From: Mytilus trossulus
Taxonomy: Eukaryota > Mollusca > Bivalvia > Mytilida > Mytilidae
Assembly: GCF_036588685.1 (NCBI RefSeq)
Contig: NC_086374.1
Span: 37,626,886 to 37,690,885, forward strand
Length of the DNA stretch: 64,000 nucleotides
Direction: 5' to 3'
A program made the translations under genes and the position numbers. The notes under the pieces are model-generated. The model was given only the letters and a program-made list of their open reading frames with translations. It was not told the origin of the DNA and did not search any database. Below are positions 1 through 11,191 of the stretch, in pieces (positions within the stretch are counted from its first letter, which is position 1; each line of letters begins with the position of its first letter).

Positions 1-154
1 GCATCGATTCAGTGTTTGTAAATAAACTCAACATAGAAAGTAAGCAGTGATGTAGCTTTGAGGTAATGACATGTCAAATATCCTACGAAAAAGGTAATTG
101 ATGGAAACTAGTTAAGTGACCCGATATCTTAATAATGTATGTTTATAATTTCAG

Positions 155-198
155 ACGATGGTGTATTTGATAACCCAAGTTTAGATGGTAAAAGATAA
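155..198 (+). CDS. Possible last exon of a small secreted-peptide gene, cut by the window edge
   Basis: A good acceptor (tttataatttcag, ending at 154) is followed by a phase-1 exon of 44 nt. It reads DGVFDNPSLDGKR and then TAA at 196-198. Size (44 nt against 35, 35, 35, 41 and 53 nt), phase and the Gly-basic-basic C terminus match the last exons of the peptide genes further along the window, although the CC pair is absent. A terminal GKR is the usual signal for trimming of basic residues and amidation through Gly. The leader and middle exons would lie left of the window. The exon is short, so chance is a real alternative. Confidence 0.35.
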
Positions 199-1160
199 TA
201 CTTTGAACATTTCGAAGGCAGATAAAAATAAATTTACAATTAAAAATCAATTGCTATTCTTTCAACCCAAAATGCTTTTAGAAATTCTAAAGGGGCACTA
301 GCTGTCAAGTTCGTGTTCATCGATTTTAATCAAATTCTCATATTTGATTTATAATAATGTTAAACATTTATCCAAACTATTGAAAGTATAAAATAAACAA
401 TTAACAGGGCACACGCATGAACATATGTAGTTTGTTTCATGTGTATTTAAGTCTATACGCCATCTAATTAAATATCGAGTTGACCTTTTAAGTCATCCGA
501 TGCCCATATAAGCGATGTAAACATAAATATAGATATAAATAGTTAAAACAAACTCGTGCCGTTGTTTTTTTGTAGGTTTGTATAATTTCATATCATAGAT
601 GAAAAATAAATGTTCAGCATCGTTTTTACCAGTGCAAGAACGATTTTTTTTGTGGATCGCATCGGTCAATCATTTGATTTACCTTTGTTTCACTTTCAGT
701 GTTTTCTTTTCCTTTGAATACCTTTAAATATACAATTTACGTGTTATCTATCTCAAGCTAAGGGTTTAAATTGTAGTTCACATGAATACCGATTTAATGA
801 GGTCGAATTATTCACTTGCAAGTGAATAATTCATAATCAATGTTTTTCAGCTTATTGTGACAAAATTGAACCATACTGGCTGCTAAAAATGAATTATTAT
901 TTCACTATTTGCATTTCATTAATAATTGAGCAAAAAGTATAATAGATTAGATTTTTTATATGTCCCTTTAAGTTTTGGTGTCAGAAGAAATCAAATTCCC
1001 AAAATTTGAACATTTATTAGTGACATAAAAAGTTGATTTATCAGTTACAGTTTTCTTTACAACTTCATATGTCAAAATTTTCACAAAAATGCTGAACTCT
1101 AAGGCAAATTCAAAAAGAGAAAATCCAGAAAAGCTAGCTCAAAAAAAGCTATCCACCAAC
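199..1160. other. AT-rich non-coding stretch
   Basis: No coding exon could be supported. The segment at about 780-870 (cacatgaataccgatttaatgaggtcg... then a repeated ttcacttgcaagtgaataattc palindrome) recurs in similar form at 37365-37500 and so is a dispersed repeat. Confidence 0.5.
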
Positions 1161-1164
1161 GAAC

Positions 1165-1420
1165 AAATAAAAATCAACTGCCATATTTCTGACATGGTAC
1201 AGTCATTTTCCGCACAAATGGTGAGTTCAATCTGGTTTTATAGCTAGCTTTTCCTTCCACTTGTAAGACAATTGATTGTAGTCATTTATATTGACAATAT
1301 GGGAGAGCAACCTAAAAGAGACTAGGTTAATAGGTTAATGTGACCATTAATTGGACTCAGCAGTCAAAACTGTGTAAAAAGTAAAATCACAAAAATTATA
1401 TGTCAAGTGCATAAAAAGTG
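1165..1420 (+). repeat. Dispersed repeat ('ctgacatggtacagtcattttc' family)
   Basis: A run reading 'catatttctgacatggtacagtcattttc ... tctggttttatagctagcttttcc ... cacttgtaagacaattg' recurs with the same order of blocks at 16060-16430 and, reverse-complemented, at 41190-41340 and in part near 1960-2000. It has no coding potential. It is probably a non-autonomous element or the 3' part of a retroelement; its borders are not clear. Confidence 0.6.
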
Positions 1421-2415
1421 TTTGATAAAAAAAAACATAAAAAACAGAGGAGCCAACAAAAAAGATGGAGTAGATCTGTTAATTTGACGTTAACAAAAGA
1501 GTTTGTTCGTTTTTTATTTGCCTATATTGTTTATACACATGCTCAACAAGTACAAATTAGTGTATACCAATACAAGGGTAAACAAAAATAGAAAAACACA
1601 ACTTACAGCTTATCTTACACTGATATAAAAACAATCGGTTTCTATGTTTTGTTTTGTTTTTAAATAAGAGAGAGTATATGATACTTCTGTTTATACAATG
1701 TTATTTACTTGGTAGGCTACTTAAATATCGTTTTGCTAGATATATTGAATTAATATTAGGAAACTGTTGTTCAGTGGGTGTCGTTTGTTGATTGTATTCA
1801 TAAGTGTGTCTCGTTTCTCGTAGTGTTTTTTTTTCTTCATATTTATGAAACCGTTTATATTGTTTTTCTGTTTTAATTGTTTTCTAGTATTAGAAAACAA
1901 TTAAACAGAAAAAAAATCCATTATTTTTCGCGTAAGGAAATTAAATATCAGTACCAAAATCAGGAATATGACAGTTGTTTTCCATTCGTTTGGTGTACTT
2001 GAGCTTTTGATTTTATATATTAAATAAATTTAAACGCATACACAAATAAGCACGATTCTTTTTAAAGTAATAAAGTAATTGAGTTTTTAACACAGTCTTT
2101 AAACCTGAAATATACCGAATGTGTCTGGTCGATATCTGAAAACAATTAGAACAGTTCAATAAAGATTCAAAATTAGCAAAACACTTGTCCTTCCTCTACG
2201 ACAAATGTGTCTTTTCTGCGCAGATAAATCCCCAAACCACCTTTTTTTTGTGTGTAAACCTCATTACATAAAATGTTTGATAATAATTAATTAGATATTG
2301 ACAATACAGTTTGAAACCTAATTTAAGTGTCTTCCGAGTGCTCAAAGAAACCTCTTTCTCAATTTTAAGCAGCAAATTTATTAGCAATCAAAGCCGGGCT
2401 TTAAAGTTATCGTTT
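1421..2415. other. Non-coding stretch with a repeat fragment
   Basis: AT-rich. Bases 1880-1915 form a small inverted repeat (tttttctgttttaattgttttcta / tagaaaacaattaaacagaaaaa). Near 1960-2000 'caggaatatgacagttgttttccattcgtttggtgta' is a reverse-orientation piece of the repeat at 1165. No exon could be supported. Confidence 0.5.
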
Positions 2416-3545
2416 AACTGCCTATTGTAGAGGAGGAGTGAATCATATGTGGATACTAAAAAATTCCAAAGATATTTTAGAGTATATACAATCTAAGATT
2501 CTTTCATTTTGCAATAGTATAAAAACATTTGACTTTTCAAAACGTGAAGACAACTTGAAAGAGTGGTTTTGCCTAAGTTCATAAATAAAGAATGACCAAC
2601 GTAGAAACAAGTACCTTGTCTTATTGAGGAATAAATCCTAACCTGTAAAAAAATATCCTACGACTCAGAAAAAAATCGCTAAGACTGACATCCTGAAGAT
2701 GATTGATTTGTTACGTTTTGAGACGTAATTTTCAACAAACTATCGGCATTCCCATGGCAACAAGTTGTGCCCTCTTCTTGTATTCGTATGAGGCAGACTT
2801 CATATAGGAACTTCTTAGGAAGAAACAAATAAATGACTATGTTGAACACATCTATCTCATCGATCTAGAGATAAAGGATACTCCAGATACAATTAAATCT
2901 ACCTCATATCTTGACTTACATCTAGAAATTGACAATAAAGGTCGGTTAAAAATAAAGCTTCACGACAAAAGAGATGATTTCAGCTGCCCAATTGTAAACT
3001 TTAAACTTCTATGTAGCAACATTCCATCAGCGCCTGCATACGTAGAAATACATTCCAATTGATACGATACTTCAAAGATTATATTTCCTATCATGATTTT
3101 CTAGTTAGAGGGTTGCTGATCACAAGGGAGCTATAAAAACTAAGATTTCAAAATGGTGAAGTTGAAATCATTTCTTCGTAAATTGTATGAACGTCATCAC
3201 GAGTTGGTTGACCGTTACGGAATATCTGTAACTATATCGTAACTACAATTCCGTTCCATTTTCACCAATGTGACCTTCCGAATTAGACTACTTACCGGGT
3301 TTGTAATAACATGAGCAGCACGACAGATGCCACATGTGGAGTAGGATCTGCTTACCCTTCCGGAGCACCTGATAGCATCCCTAGTTTTTATTGGAGTTCG
3401 TGTTGATTAGTCTTTAGTTTCCTATGTTGTGTCTTGTGTATTTTTACTTGTCTGTTCGTCTTTTTATCTTTTAGCCATGGCGTTGTCAGTTTATTTTAGA
3501 TTTATGAGTTTGAATGTCCCTCTGGTATCTTTCGCCATTCTTTTG
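2416..3545 (+). mobile_element. Decayed reverse-transcriptase element, copy 1
   Basis: Conceptual translation in shifting frames gives pieces such as 'MWILKNSKDILEYIQS', 'VNFKLLCSNIPSAPAY' and 'SFLRKLYERHHELVDRYGIS', parallel to the better-preserved copy at 39529-40890. Several frameshifts and stops show it is dead. The 3' tail (gagtaggatctgcttacccttccggagcacctg ... gccatggcgttgtcagttt ... cctctggtatctttcgcc) is shared by all three copies. The RT region most resembles Penelope-like elements, but the class is not certain. This copy lacks the catalytic YIDD block, which lies in a deletion near 2830. Confidence 0.75.
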
Positions 3546-4019
3546 GTACAGAAACACATTTAATTGAAAAACTGAATTCATACATGCATATAACTATAAG
3601 CTATCAAAAACGAAAGAAATTAATTCCCACTTTTACATTAAAATTTGTCAATACTAACTCTCCTATTGTATCCTGTGGAATAACAAAATTACATATAATA
3701 CTGCATTAATAATAAAAATCTGAACAGCCAAATAACTCAATTATATGTATATAAACACAGTACACTTACATGCAAAACAAACCTAAAATAAAATAAAAAT
3801 GGATGTAGTTCAAAGAAAATTTATGAAAAAAAGGATGAAGAATTCTAGTGCACAATACTCATCTGATTTACTTCAAAACTGTTTAAATAGATAAAGACAA
3901 TCCAGATTTAACAATGGACAAAGTAAAATACTAAAGATATAATTTCAGTTGTAACCTACGGTCCTTTTCGTAACAAAACAATTTACGAAAAACAATGCAT
4001 AAACAACACCAACCACTGA
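3546..4019. other. Non-coding stretch
   Basis: AT-rich, with nothing beyond simple-sequence character. Confidence 0.4.
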
Positions 4020-4275
4020 ACTAAAGGCTCTTTATATCGTACCGGCACATACAAAATGTTGCGGCGTTAAACATGTTTTTGAGCGCCAAACACTTTCCAT
4101 AACTTGGGACAGTTGTGTTAAAGTACAACATAAGTACAAGCTGGCATATCAGTTGGAAACGGCTTAAGTCATCAGATGGATATAATGCAGAGTGGATGCG
4201 GACAGGTACTTCTAAACAACACAAATACATTAAGTACTACAATAAGTACTCAGAGAGTACTCAAATGTACTGACA
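4020..4275. repeat. Dispersed repeat ('ggcttaagtcatcagatgga' family)
   Basis: The blocks 'ggcacatacaaaatgttgcggcgttaaacatg', 'gggacagttgtgttaaagtacaacataag', 'cagttggaaacggcttaagtcatcagatgga' and 'actcagagagtactcaaatgtactgaca' form a unit. Diverged copies are recognisable at 13985-14160 (gttaaccatg...acaacataagaaccaacagg...aaaggcttgactcttcagat), 27660-27770 and 30580-30650. This is a mussel-type interspersed repeat and is not coding. Confidence 0.6.
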
Positions 4276-5462
4276 GCTAGTTGACAGCCAATACCAACTA
4301 TAAACAAAATCAGGTTTAAAGACCAAATACATCATTTTGTGATCTCACATCAATTACGCAACTGTTAAGTACGATTTGAGTTCTAAAAGTTAAGCAGATT
4401 GTTTATGTTTTTCTTTTTATTATTATCTGTATTGTATGCGGGGAAGCTTACAGTTCAACGGTAGTGTTTTTGTCAGACTGTCTTTATAATACATCCATAT
4501 GATACAAATTACTTTCTGACATACAATAGCTTTGCGAATAAAAGATAAGGCGAATTAATAAACTACATCATAAGTATTTGACGTTGTATGAATAATTGGT
4601 CAATGTACAATGGATCAGTTATGTCTACTGCGAACCGATCCGTGAAACATCATCTTCATAAAACATCTGCTTGAATTGATAACGCGTGCATTTTATTTAT
4701 GTAAGTAAGAAGTCACCATATGGCAATCAAAATCCATTAATATAAATAACACTGACAACATTATAAGCAATAGAAAAGAGATAAAACTAATATCAGACCA
4801 CAAAACATTACATTGAGCAACAACAAATGTGGGTAAGCTCATGAGTTTTCTAAGGATTAATAGTTTCTGCTTCATAAGCGATATGCTATGTCCTGAATAT
4901 CACTTAATATAACTTCGGTTGTTTATTCACATTTGATGACTTAATAAACAATAAACCAGAACATAAGGATGAAGTATCGTCAACAATAAATCAAATGTAT
5001 GTGCGTTCGTCTGCATCATAGGTATAGTCAGATATTCCATTAGAGTCATCAAAAACATGATACCGTCCGCAAAACTGTCGTAAAAATAAATATCAAATTC
5101 TTTTAACAACTTCCTTGTATGTAAAAGACAGAAACTGTTACTAGTATTATTATAAAATGCAGACGAAAACTAACATATTATTATATATACTGATATTCAA
5201 CTGGGAGGTGCCATTGTTATATTATAGTTCGTTTATGTGTGTGTGATACATGTTAGTGTTGTGTTTCTGTTGTGTCATTATTCTCATTTTATATTTGATG
5301 TGTTTCTCACAGTTTTTGTTTTGTTTTGTTTTTTGTTTGTTTTTTAAGATTTATATATTCATATAAATCTTTACATTTATTAGTTTAAAACATACATTAC
5401 CACTACCTTATTCGGTAATGATACTTATATATACAGGAGTTAGTGGTTGTTGGTAATATTCA
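4276..5462. other. Non-coding stretch
   Basis: Two short reverse-strand reading frames (4693-4875 and 4927-5109) have no recognisable similarity, splice context or signal peptide and are taken as chance. The stretch 5300-5345 is a T/G-rich simple repeat (ttttgttttgttttttgtttgtttttt). Confidence 0.45.
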
Positions 5463-6243
5463 TTACAGCTTTTACATTAATGCTAGCAAGACAAATCTTT
5501 GTTTGACTTGTTTGCTTTGCTTGTATCAATGTTTGCTGAAGCATGACAATTAAGATAGGCGGGGCTTCAGCTTGTATACATCATACTTAAATTTTATTGG
5601 ACGTTATTTTTTAGATTAAGGGCCCTAACTTTTTTTTAAAACATCACAGGATGACAAATATAAAGCGCAATCGTAGAAATGGAAGCCATAAAAATGTGGG
5701 TTTTTTTTCTCGAAGATATGCATTTTCATCATCCAACTTAAAAGACTGTCGTCAAGTACTTTTAGTAAAACAAAATAGCTATTCGAACACACCTACTCTG
5801 ATTTTGTGATTCATAACATAGGTATTTCATTTGACCCATATATTTCATCTTTCAGTACTGTGATTTTTTTATGTTAAAAAGTCAACCTGCAATGTAATGA
5901 ATCACAAAATCAGAGAAGTTGTGTTCGAAAAGCTATTTTGTTTTACTAAAAGTACTTGACGACAGTCTTTTAAGTTGGATAATGGAAATGCATATCTTCG
6001 AGAGAAAAAAATACAATTGTGTGGCTTCAATTTCTACGATTGCGCTTTATATTTGTCATCCTGTGATGTTTTAAAATTTAGTGTCCTTAACCTCAAACAT
6101 AACGTCCAATAAAATTTAAGTGTGATGTATACAAGCTGAGGCTCCGCCTATCTGAATTGCCATGCTTGAGCAAACATTGATACAAGCAGAGTAAGCAAGC
6201 CAATCAAAGATTTGTCTTGCTAGCATTAATGTAAAAGCTGTAA
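5463..6243. repeat. Foldback (long inverted-repeat) element, ~780 bp
   Basis: The left arm starts 'ttacagcttttacattaatgctagc' and the right arm ends 'gctagcattaatgtaaaagctgtaa'. The arms remain alignable over their whole ~360 nt, including the block 'tcacaggatgacaaatataaagcgcaatcgtagaaatgg' / 'atttctacgattgcgctttatatttgtcatcctgtga' and the 'gatgtatacaagctga' block. An unpaired middle of roughly 60-70 nt lies around 5825-5890. It has no coding capacity. The structure is that of a foldback MITE, which could give a long hairpin RNA if transcribed. Confidence 0.9.
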
Positions 6244-6263
6244 ATATATATATAATATACCGG

Positions 6264-6590
6264 TTACATTAATTTGTAGGATCCTTTACTATAGATAATT
6301 TTGCTGATCTGTAACAATAACATCTTCATGCCTTATATATCATGTACTGTAGTACGCCGCTAGATTAAAACTGACGTGGAAAGGTAACACATGCCCACAG
6401 AAAGCTCTTTTTTTGAGAGCCCAGGTGGTCGTGTGGTCTAGCGGGACGGCTGCAGTACAGGCGATTTGGTGTCACGATATCACAGTAGCATGGGTTCGAA
6501 TCCCGGCGAGGGAAAAACCAAAAATTAGCGAAAGCAAATTTACAGATCTAACATTGTTGGGTTGATGTTTAGACGAGTTGTATATACATT
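6264..6590 (+). mobile_element. tRNA-derived SINE, copy 1
   Basis: The element starts 'ttacattaatttgtaggatcc' and carries a tRNA-like block in its second half: an A-box-like 'tggtctagcgggacgg', a long variable-arm-like 'tggtgtcacgatatcac', and a B-box 'ggttcgaatcccggcgaggg'. It then runs through 'caaatttacagatctaacattgttgggttgatgtttagacgagttgtat'. A near-identical copy lies at 6705-7027, a reverse copy at 11579-11896 and a fragment at 22201-22317. It is a retroposon and not a functional tRNA: the acceptor stem does not close well and the sequence is repeated with flanking non-tRNA parts. Confidence 0.85.
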
Positions 6591-6704
6591 ATGTACACAG
6601 CCATGTATCACCATCATTGATGGCGATCCGATGGATACATCTGTTGTAGAGTTGTCACTGACTCAGACGTACTTATGAATATAATTATTTTCTGTGACTG
6701 TATA

Positions 6705-7027
6705 TTACATTAATTTGTAGGATCCTTTACTATAGATAATTTAGCTGATCTGTAACAATAACATCTTCATGCCTTATATATCATGTACTGTAGTACGCCG
6801 CTAGATTAAAACTGACGTGGAAAGGTAACACATGCCCACCGCATGCTCTTTTTTTTTTTAGAGTCCAGGTGGTCGTGTGGTCTAGCGGGACGGCTTCAGT
6901 GCAGGCGATTTGGTGTCACGATATCACAGTAGCATGGGTTCGAATCCCGGCGAGGGAAGAACCAAAAATTTGCGAAAGCAAATTTACAGATCTAACATTG
7001 TTGGGTTGATGTTTAGACGAGTTGTAT
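6705..7027 (+). mobile_element. tRNA-derived SINE, copy 2 (tandem with copy 1)
   Basis: Almost base-for-base the same as 6264-6590, differing by a few substitutions and a longer T run at 6846-6858. The 115 bp between the copies (atgtacacagccatgtatcacc...) may be the 3' part of the element. The whole tandem is bounded by 'aatataccggttacat' on the left (6253-6268) and 'aatataccggtttacat' on the right (7027-7043). Confidence 0.85.
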
Positions 7028-7043
7028 AATATACCGGTTTACA

Positions 7044-7518
7044 TACATGTAAGGTAAATGCTTACAAATATAAAGATGATTCAACATAAATGTCTAATAT
7101 AACAAACAAAAAATAAACAATTCTTCATAAATAAGATATATTTAATCTAGGATTTTAAGTAATCAAACAAAGATTATAAATCAAGAGTAATTTCATTTCT
7201 TTTTTCTTTTTCTTCTCTTTTTCTTCCCTTTTTTATTGCAATAAATGTATAAATGATTTATTAAATTATATGCATCAAATTATAAACAAAAACTTAAATA
7301 AAATTTGCTCACAGATTAATATTATACCCTGACTATAGTGGAAATATATATTGTAATGGGGTCCAACATTTTTCATATACATCAACATCATTATTTTTTT
7401 TTTGCAATATAATACTCTTATGACTGATATTGTTTTATTCTATTTTTAAAACCAACAATATTAGGAGTAAGTTCCTTAAACTAACACTTATATATATATA
7501 ATTTTTTGCTACTATAAA
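7044..7518. other. Non-coding stretch, probably LINE 3' flank
   Basis: AT-rich with a polypyrimidine run at 7195-7236. It lies directly downstream (in the minus sense) of the LINE fragment and may include its 3' untranslated part. Confidence 0.4.
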
Positions 7519-8764
7519 TTAAAGATTTATGAATAAGCTATATGAATAGCATCCAAGGAATATCTGCTTTTTACTGAGGGCAAAATCCCTGCTATACAAT
7601 CTTATTTGCTGTAATAATGGTGACCAAAATTGATATGTTATTGGACAGTCATAGAAAAACTGTACAATAGTTTCGTCATCAAGAACACAAAAAGTACATG
7701 AACTAAAATCTTTCTTCTTTATCTTGTACAAAAAATAGTTTGTAGGAATAATTTCGTGCAGTATTTTGTATTGAAAACTTTTTAAGTAGGTATCTTTGCA
7801 AGACTTCCTTAGTAGCATAAAATATTTTGTCAATTTTCAATTTCTGAGTCTATCAGCTGCTCCCATTTCTGAAATTTGTCAAGGGGAGGTTGAAATATAT
7901 GATCAATAAGACTCTTATACACAAATTTTGGTTTCTTATTATCAATTATATGAGTACAAAAAGCATCAGAGCTGTTGATATTTTCAATCTGTTGAGAATC
8001 ACAGTATTCTTTAATGTGATCTTTAATAAATTTTAGAATATTGGAGATTAGACTGTAATATTTCAGAAAATTATTTGAAAGAATCTTATGTCTAATCTTT
8101 TGAAATGTAAAAAAGTCTTTTATATACGGTACACCAAAGTCCTTCCATTGCATATAAATAGTGTAATCTAAAAGTGGCACAAAATTTAAAAAATATCTAG
8201 CGATAATATATCATTTGTGCAAGCCTTAGTATAAGGCTTTGCAGTATATAAGCAAAGTAAAACATCTTTCCAAAAAGGATTCTTAACATAGCCATGAATT
8301 TCTAGCAGTTTTTCTTTTTGTTAAGAAAAGACTATGTCACCACCAAATTTGGTTAATTCCGACAGTAATAATGTCTGCCATGATCCCTAATTCAAAAGAA
8401 GTCTTATAACCCAGCTTATTTTTAGATATGTACTAAGTTATGACAAATGCACCATATTCAAACCTCCCTGCATAAAATCCCCAATTAGTGTATTTCGTTC
8501 AATACGTTCTATTTCCCATACCAAATAAGTTATAAAAGAGAGTATTTAACGCTTTAATTTTAATCTGGGATAGATTTGGTAAAGCTGTGAGCAAATGAAT
8601 TATCTTTGGTTATGCCAGAGTCTTATAACAGTAATTTTAACAAGTAATTTAAGTTTTCTGTGTTCCCAAGCCTTATAAGTATTGATGACATTTCCTTGAT
8701 TTTCTTTGTGAAATTAATGTCTAATATTGCTTGTAAATCTAAGGAAAAATCTCTTCCTATAAGT

Positions 8765-8910
8765 TTAAAAGGAGTAGGTTCAGTAAGACCCCTTTTTGGC
8801 CCAAACATATAGCTGTTTTACAAAATTGTGATAATGTTATCGTTATGCTATTTATTGGAAAGTAGAATAATTCTGCTATATAAATATAGGCTGTTTTTGA
8901 CAATACAATG
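8765..8910 (+). repeat. TIR-type repeat end inserted in the LINE
   Basis: 'aaaaggagtaggttcagtaagacccctttttggccc' followed by 'atatagctgttttacaaaattgtgataatgttatc' is repeated at 11930-12065. Its first ~35 nt also match the terminal inverted repeat of the element at 32722-33308, so all three belong to one family of DNA-transposon-like repeats. Confidence 0.65.
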
Positions 8911-8991
8911 CACATATTTCTGGTACTAGCATCATAAAGTCATGCTAAATTACTGAAATCTTCTCAATTCTAGCATTTAAGTTAAATTTTA

Positions 8992-9143
8992 GACGGTTTC
9001 CGGGTAAAACGAAAGTGGCCGCATTCGTGTTCATCCTAAATATTGTAATGTAAGATGTATTTAATAATAGTTCATAACATATATAAAGGTTGAGGATGAA
9101 CACGGATGCGGCCACTTTCATTTTTGACAAAAACCATCTGAAA
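8992..9143. repeat. Inverted repeat (hairpin) inside the LINE insertion
   Basis: Two arms of about 47 nt, 'agacggtttccgggtaaaacgaaagtggccgc' with 'attcgtgttcatcct' and the reverse complement ending in 'ccatct', pair with roughly eight mismatches around a ~55-nt loop. It is a small foldback nested in the insertion that breaks the LINE. Confidence 0.75.
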
Positions 9144-9696
9144 AGTGACGATTTTTGGCAAATTTGTTAGATTTTTCATATTTATCTTTATATTTGTCCA
9201 TTGAAGATTATAATTAGGACAAAATATATGGTCTGAAAATTTTGTGGTTCCAATCCAAACAGCTTTGGTCGAAGATGCATTCATTATTAGCCCACAGACC
9301 CTGTGAAATGAATTAAAACATTTTAAAGTCTCCTCCAAAGATTTTTCCTTTCCATCCAAAACAACAAATGTGTCATCAGCATACTGGCTCAACAATAATT
9401 CTTTGTTGTGAATAGGAATACCATGGATGTCAGATGTAGATTTTAGTTTTTGGGCTCTGCTCAAGAAATTTGACAAATTACCATTATTTTTAACACAGCC
9501 TTTAGCTTCGAAATACAGAGTCGGTCCGAAATTAAAGCTTTTTAGAGCTCTACTAAAAAGTTTTAGTTTCAGTTTAAGTTTGTAACCTGGATTTTTTTGG
9601 GTTTTTTTTCTCAATCGATTTATGAATTTCAAACAGCGTTATACTACTGTTGCCTTTATTCATTACTAAAATAATACTCCTATCATCTATTGATTT

Positions 9697-9911
9697 TTCA
9701 TTAATATTTCTAGTATGAAGTATCTTTAGAATGCATAGAATTGTATTCTTTTTACAAAGCATGATTTACTCCGAAATGGTTATACTTAACTGAGACATAC
9801 ATACTCAAAGGATACTCTATTAAATTTTTCATAAATATGTCTAGTATGAAGTATTTTTAGAATGCAAAGAGATATTTTCTTTTTTACAACGCATGATTTA
9901 CTCCGAAATGT
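9697..9911. repeat. Direct duplication, ~80 bp unit
   Basis: 'ctagtatgaagtatctttagaatgcatagaattgtattctttttacaaagcatgatttactccgaaatg' at 9712-9779 is repeated with few changes at 9840-9910, giving a spacing of about 128 bp. Confidence 0.75.
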
Positions 9912-11191
9912 TGTAGTAAATTAAGATACTTTTAATTAAAAAAATGTAGAGCTGCCATTGTCTTTTTATTGTGAAAAAATACATAGGTTAACTTATTAAA
10001 TCTCTTTCTTTTAAGAAGAGAAGTGTACTTTGTAACCGTTTTATTAGTAATATATTTAAGACAATTGCACTTGTATTCTCAATAGAAAAGGTAATCCTTC
10101 AAAAAGTGTTCAGCACGATTTTGAAATCAAGATTGTTGTGTTTTGTAAAACTTAACATACGAATTATAATCAAAAGAACGATAACTGTCACTATTTCTGT
10201 ACTTCCTTGTCATATATATCAAACAATGTGTACTTCCCTTGAAGTTTTCATTGGTATATAAAACTAATGGTACTTTAATTGATATAATATAACGCTAAGA
10301 GCTATTTTTCCTAAATGATCGATTGATACTTTAAATATCAAATAGAAGTACACATGTCGAACCATATAATAAGATCCGCGGGTTGAAACGTTTAAACCCG
10401 CTGCATTGTATAAACATGTGTCCGCAGTCAGAAGCCTGTTGTTCAGAAAATTTCGTTTGATTGTGTGATTCATGAGTGTTTCTACTAGGTTCCCGTTTTT
10501 TGTATATTTTAGACTGTTAGATACCTGATTAAACCAATACAAAAACTGTGAGGTAAAAATATCCCCAATAAAGGCGTTATCCCTTTTTTTAATTGAGTGT
10601 TAGGACTTAATTAATAAAGTATTTCTCTTTTCTCCAAGTGATGTCGCATTTAATTGATTTACATGCTACAGTGAACAAACACCTTTACGTAAGGACATTG
10701 TAAGACGTGATGGGAACTTTAAATTTAATTCCTTAAACAGTTTTTTTTTTTAATTAATAAGTGTTTTGCTCTATTGGTTATTAACAATAGAGCTTCAAAG
10801 GTTCAACTAACCCAAGAAGGTTTTAAAATCTTATGACATGCATATTTAGAAACTATTTCAAATAATGTGTTTGTATACGCCATTCCCTGGATTTTGCACC
10901 ATTTGAACTCCAATATAAGTCATGCTGACGTGTTTTGCATTCGATAATAACTTATTTACAAATTTATAATTATTTGAATTAATTTTGAACATGTCATTTT
11001 CAAACATTTATTATATTAGCAACTTTTTTATTAATATGATAGAAAAATTAATCCGTTGAGGTTTCATTACATGTATATGGTATGCTCTGCTAAATCAGTT
11101 CTGTGGTAAAAACAGACGCATAAGTATCATTTTCAGAGTTTGTTTTGGCATAAAAGTAGAAAATATTGGAAACGATAGCAAACGATACAAT
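9912..11191. other. Upstream region of gene P1, no other exon seen
   Basis: AT-rich. The reverse-strand frames at 10264-10542 and 11095-11355 have no support. The second is the opposite strand of the P1 leader exon. Confidence 0.45.

Larger units (their letters stand above)
7519..9640 (-). mobile_element. Decayed LINE (non-LTR retrotransposon), interrupted
   Basis: On the minus strand the pieces follow the order of a LINE ORF2. Part of the RT domain holds the catalytic motif 'YADDTFVVLDGKEKSLEE' and 'LIMNASSTKAVWIG' (9632 to ~9165). Next comes the downstream block 'GRDFSLDLQAILDINFTKK' (~8765 to 8640). The C-terminal zinc-knuckle region (zf-RVT type) reads 'FQYKILHEIIPTNYFLYKIK' with 'CTFC...FFYDCP' (7833 to 7519). 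The middle is broken by frameshifts, and about 8765-9165 is an insertion that splits the RT reading. No complete ORF remains. The family within the LINEs is not assigned. Confidence 0.85.

Noticed and set aside
6425-6515. tRNA genes at the SINE B-boxes
   Set aside because: The tRNA-like part is embedded in a longer repeated element present four times; its stems do not close as in a real tRNA.
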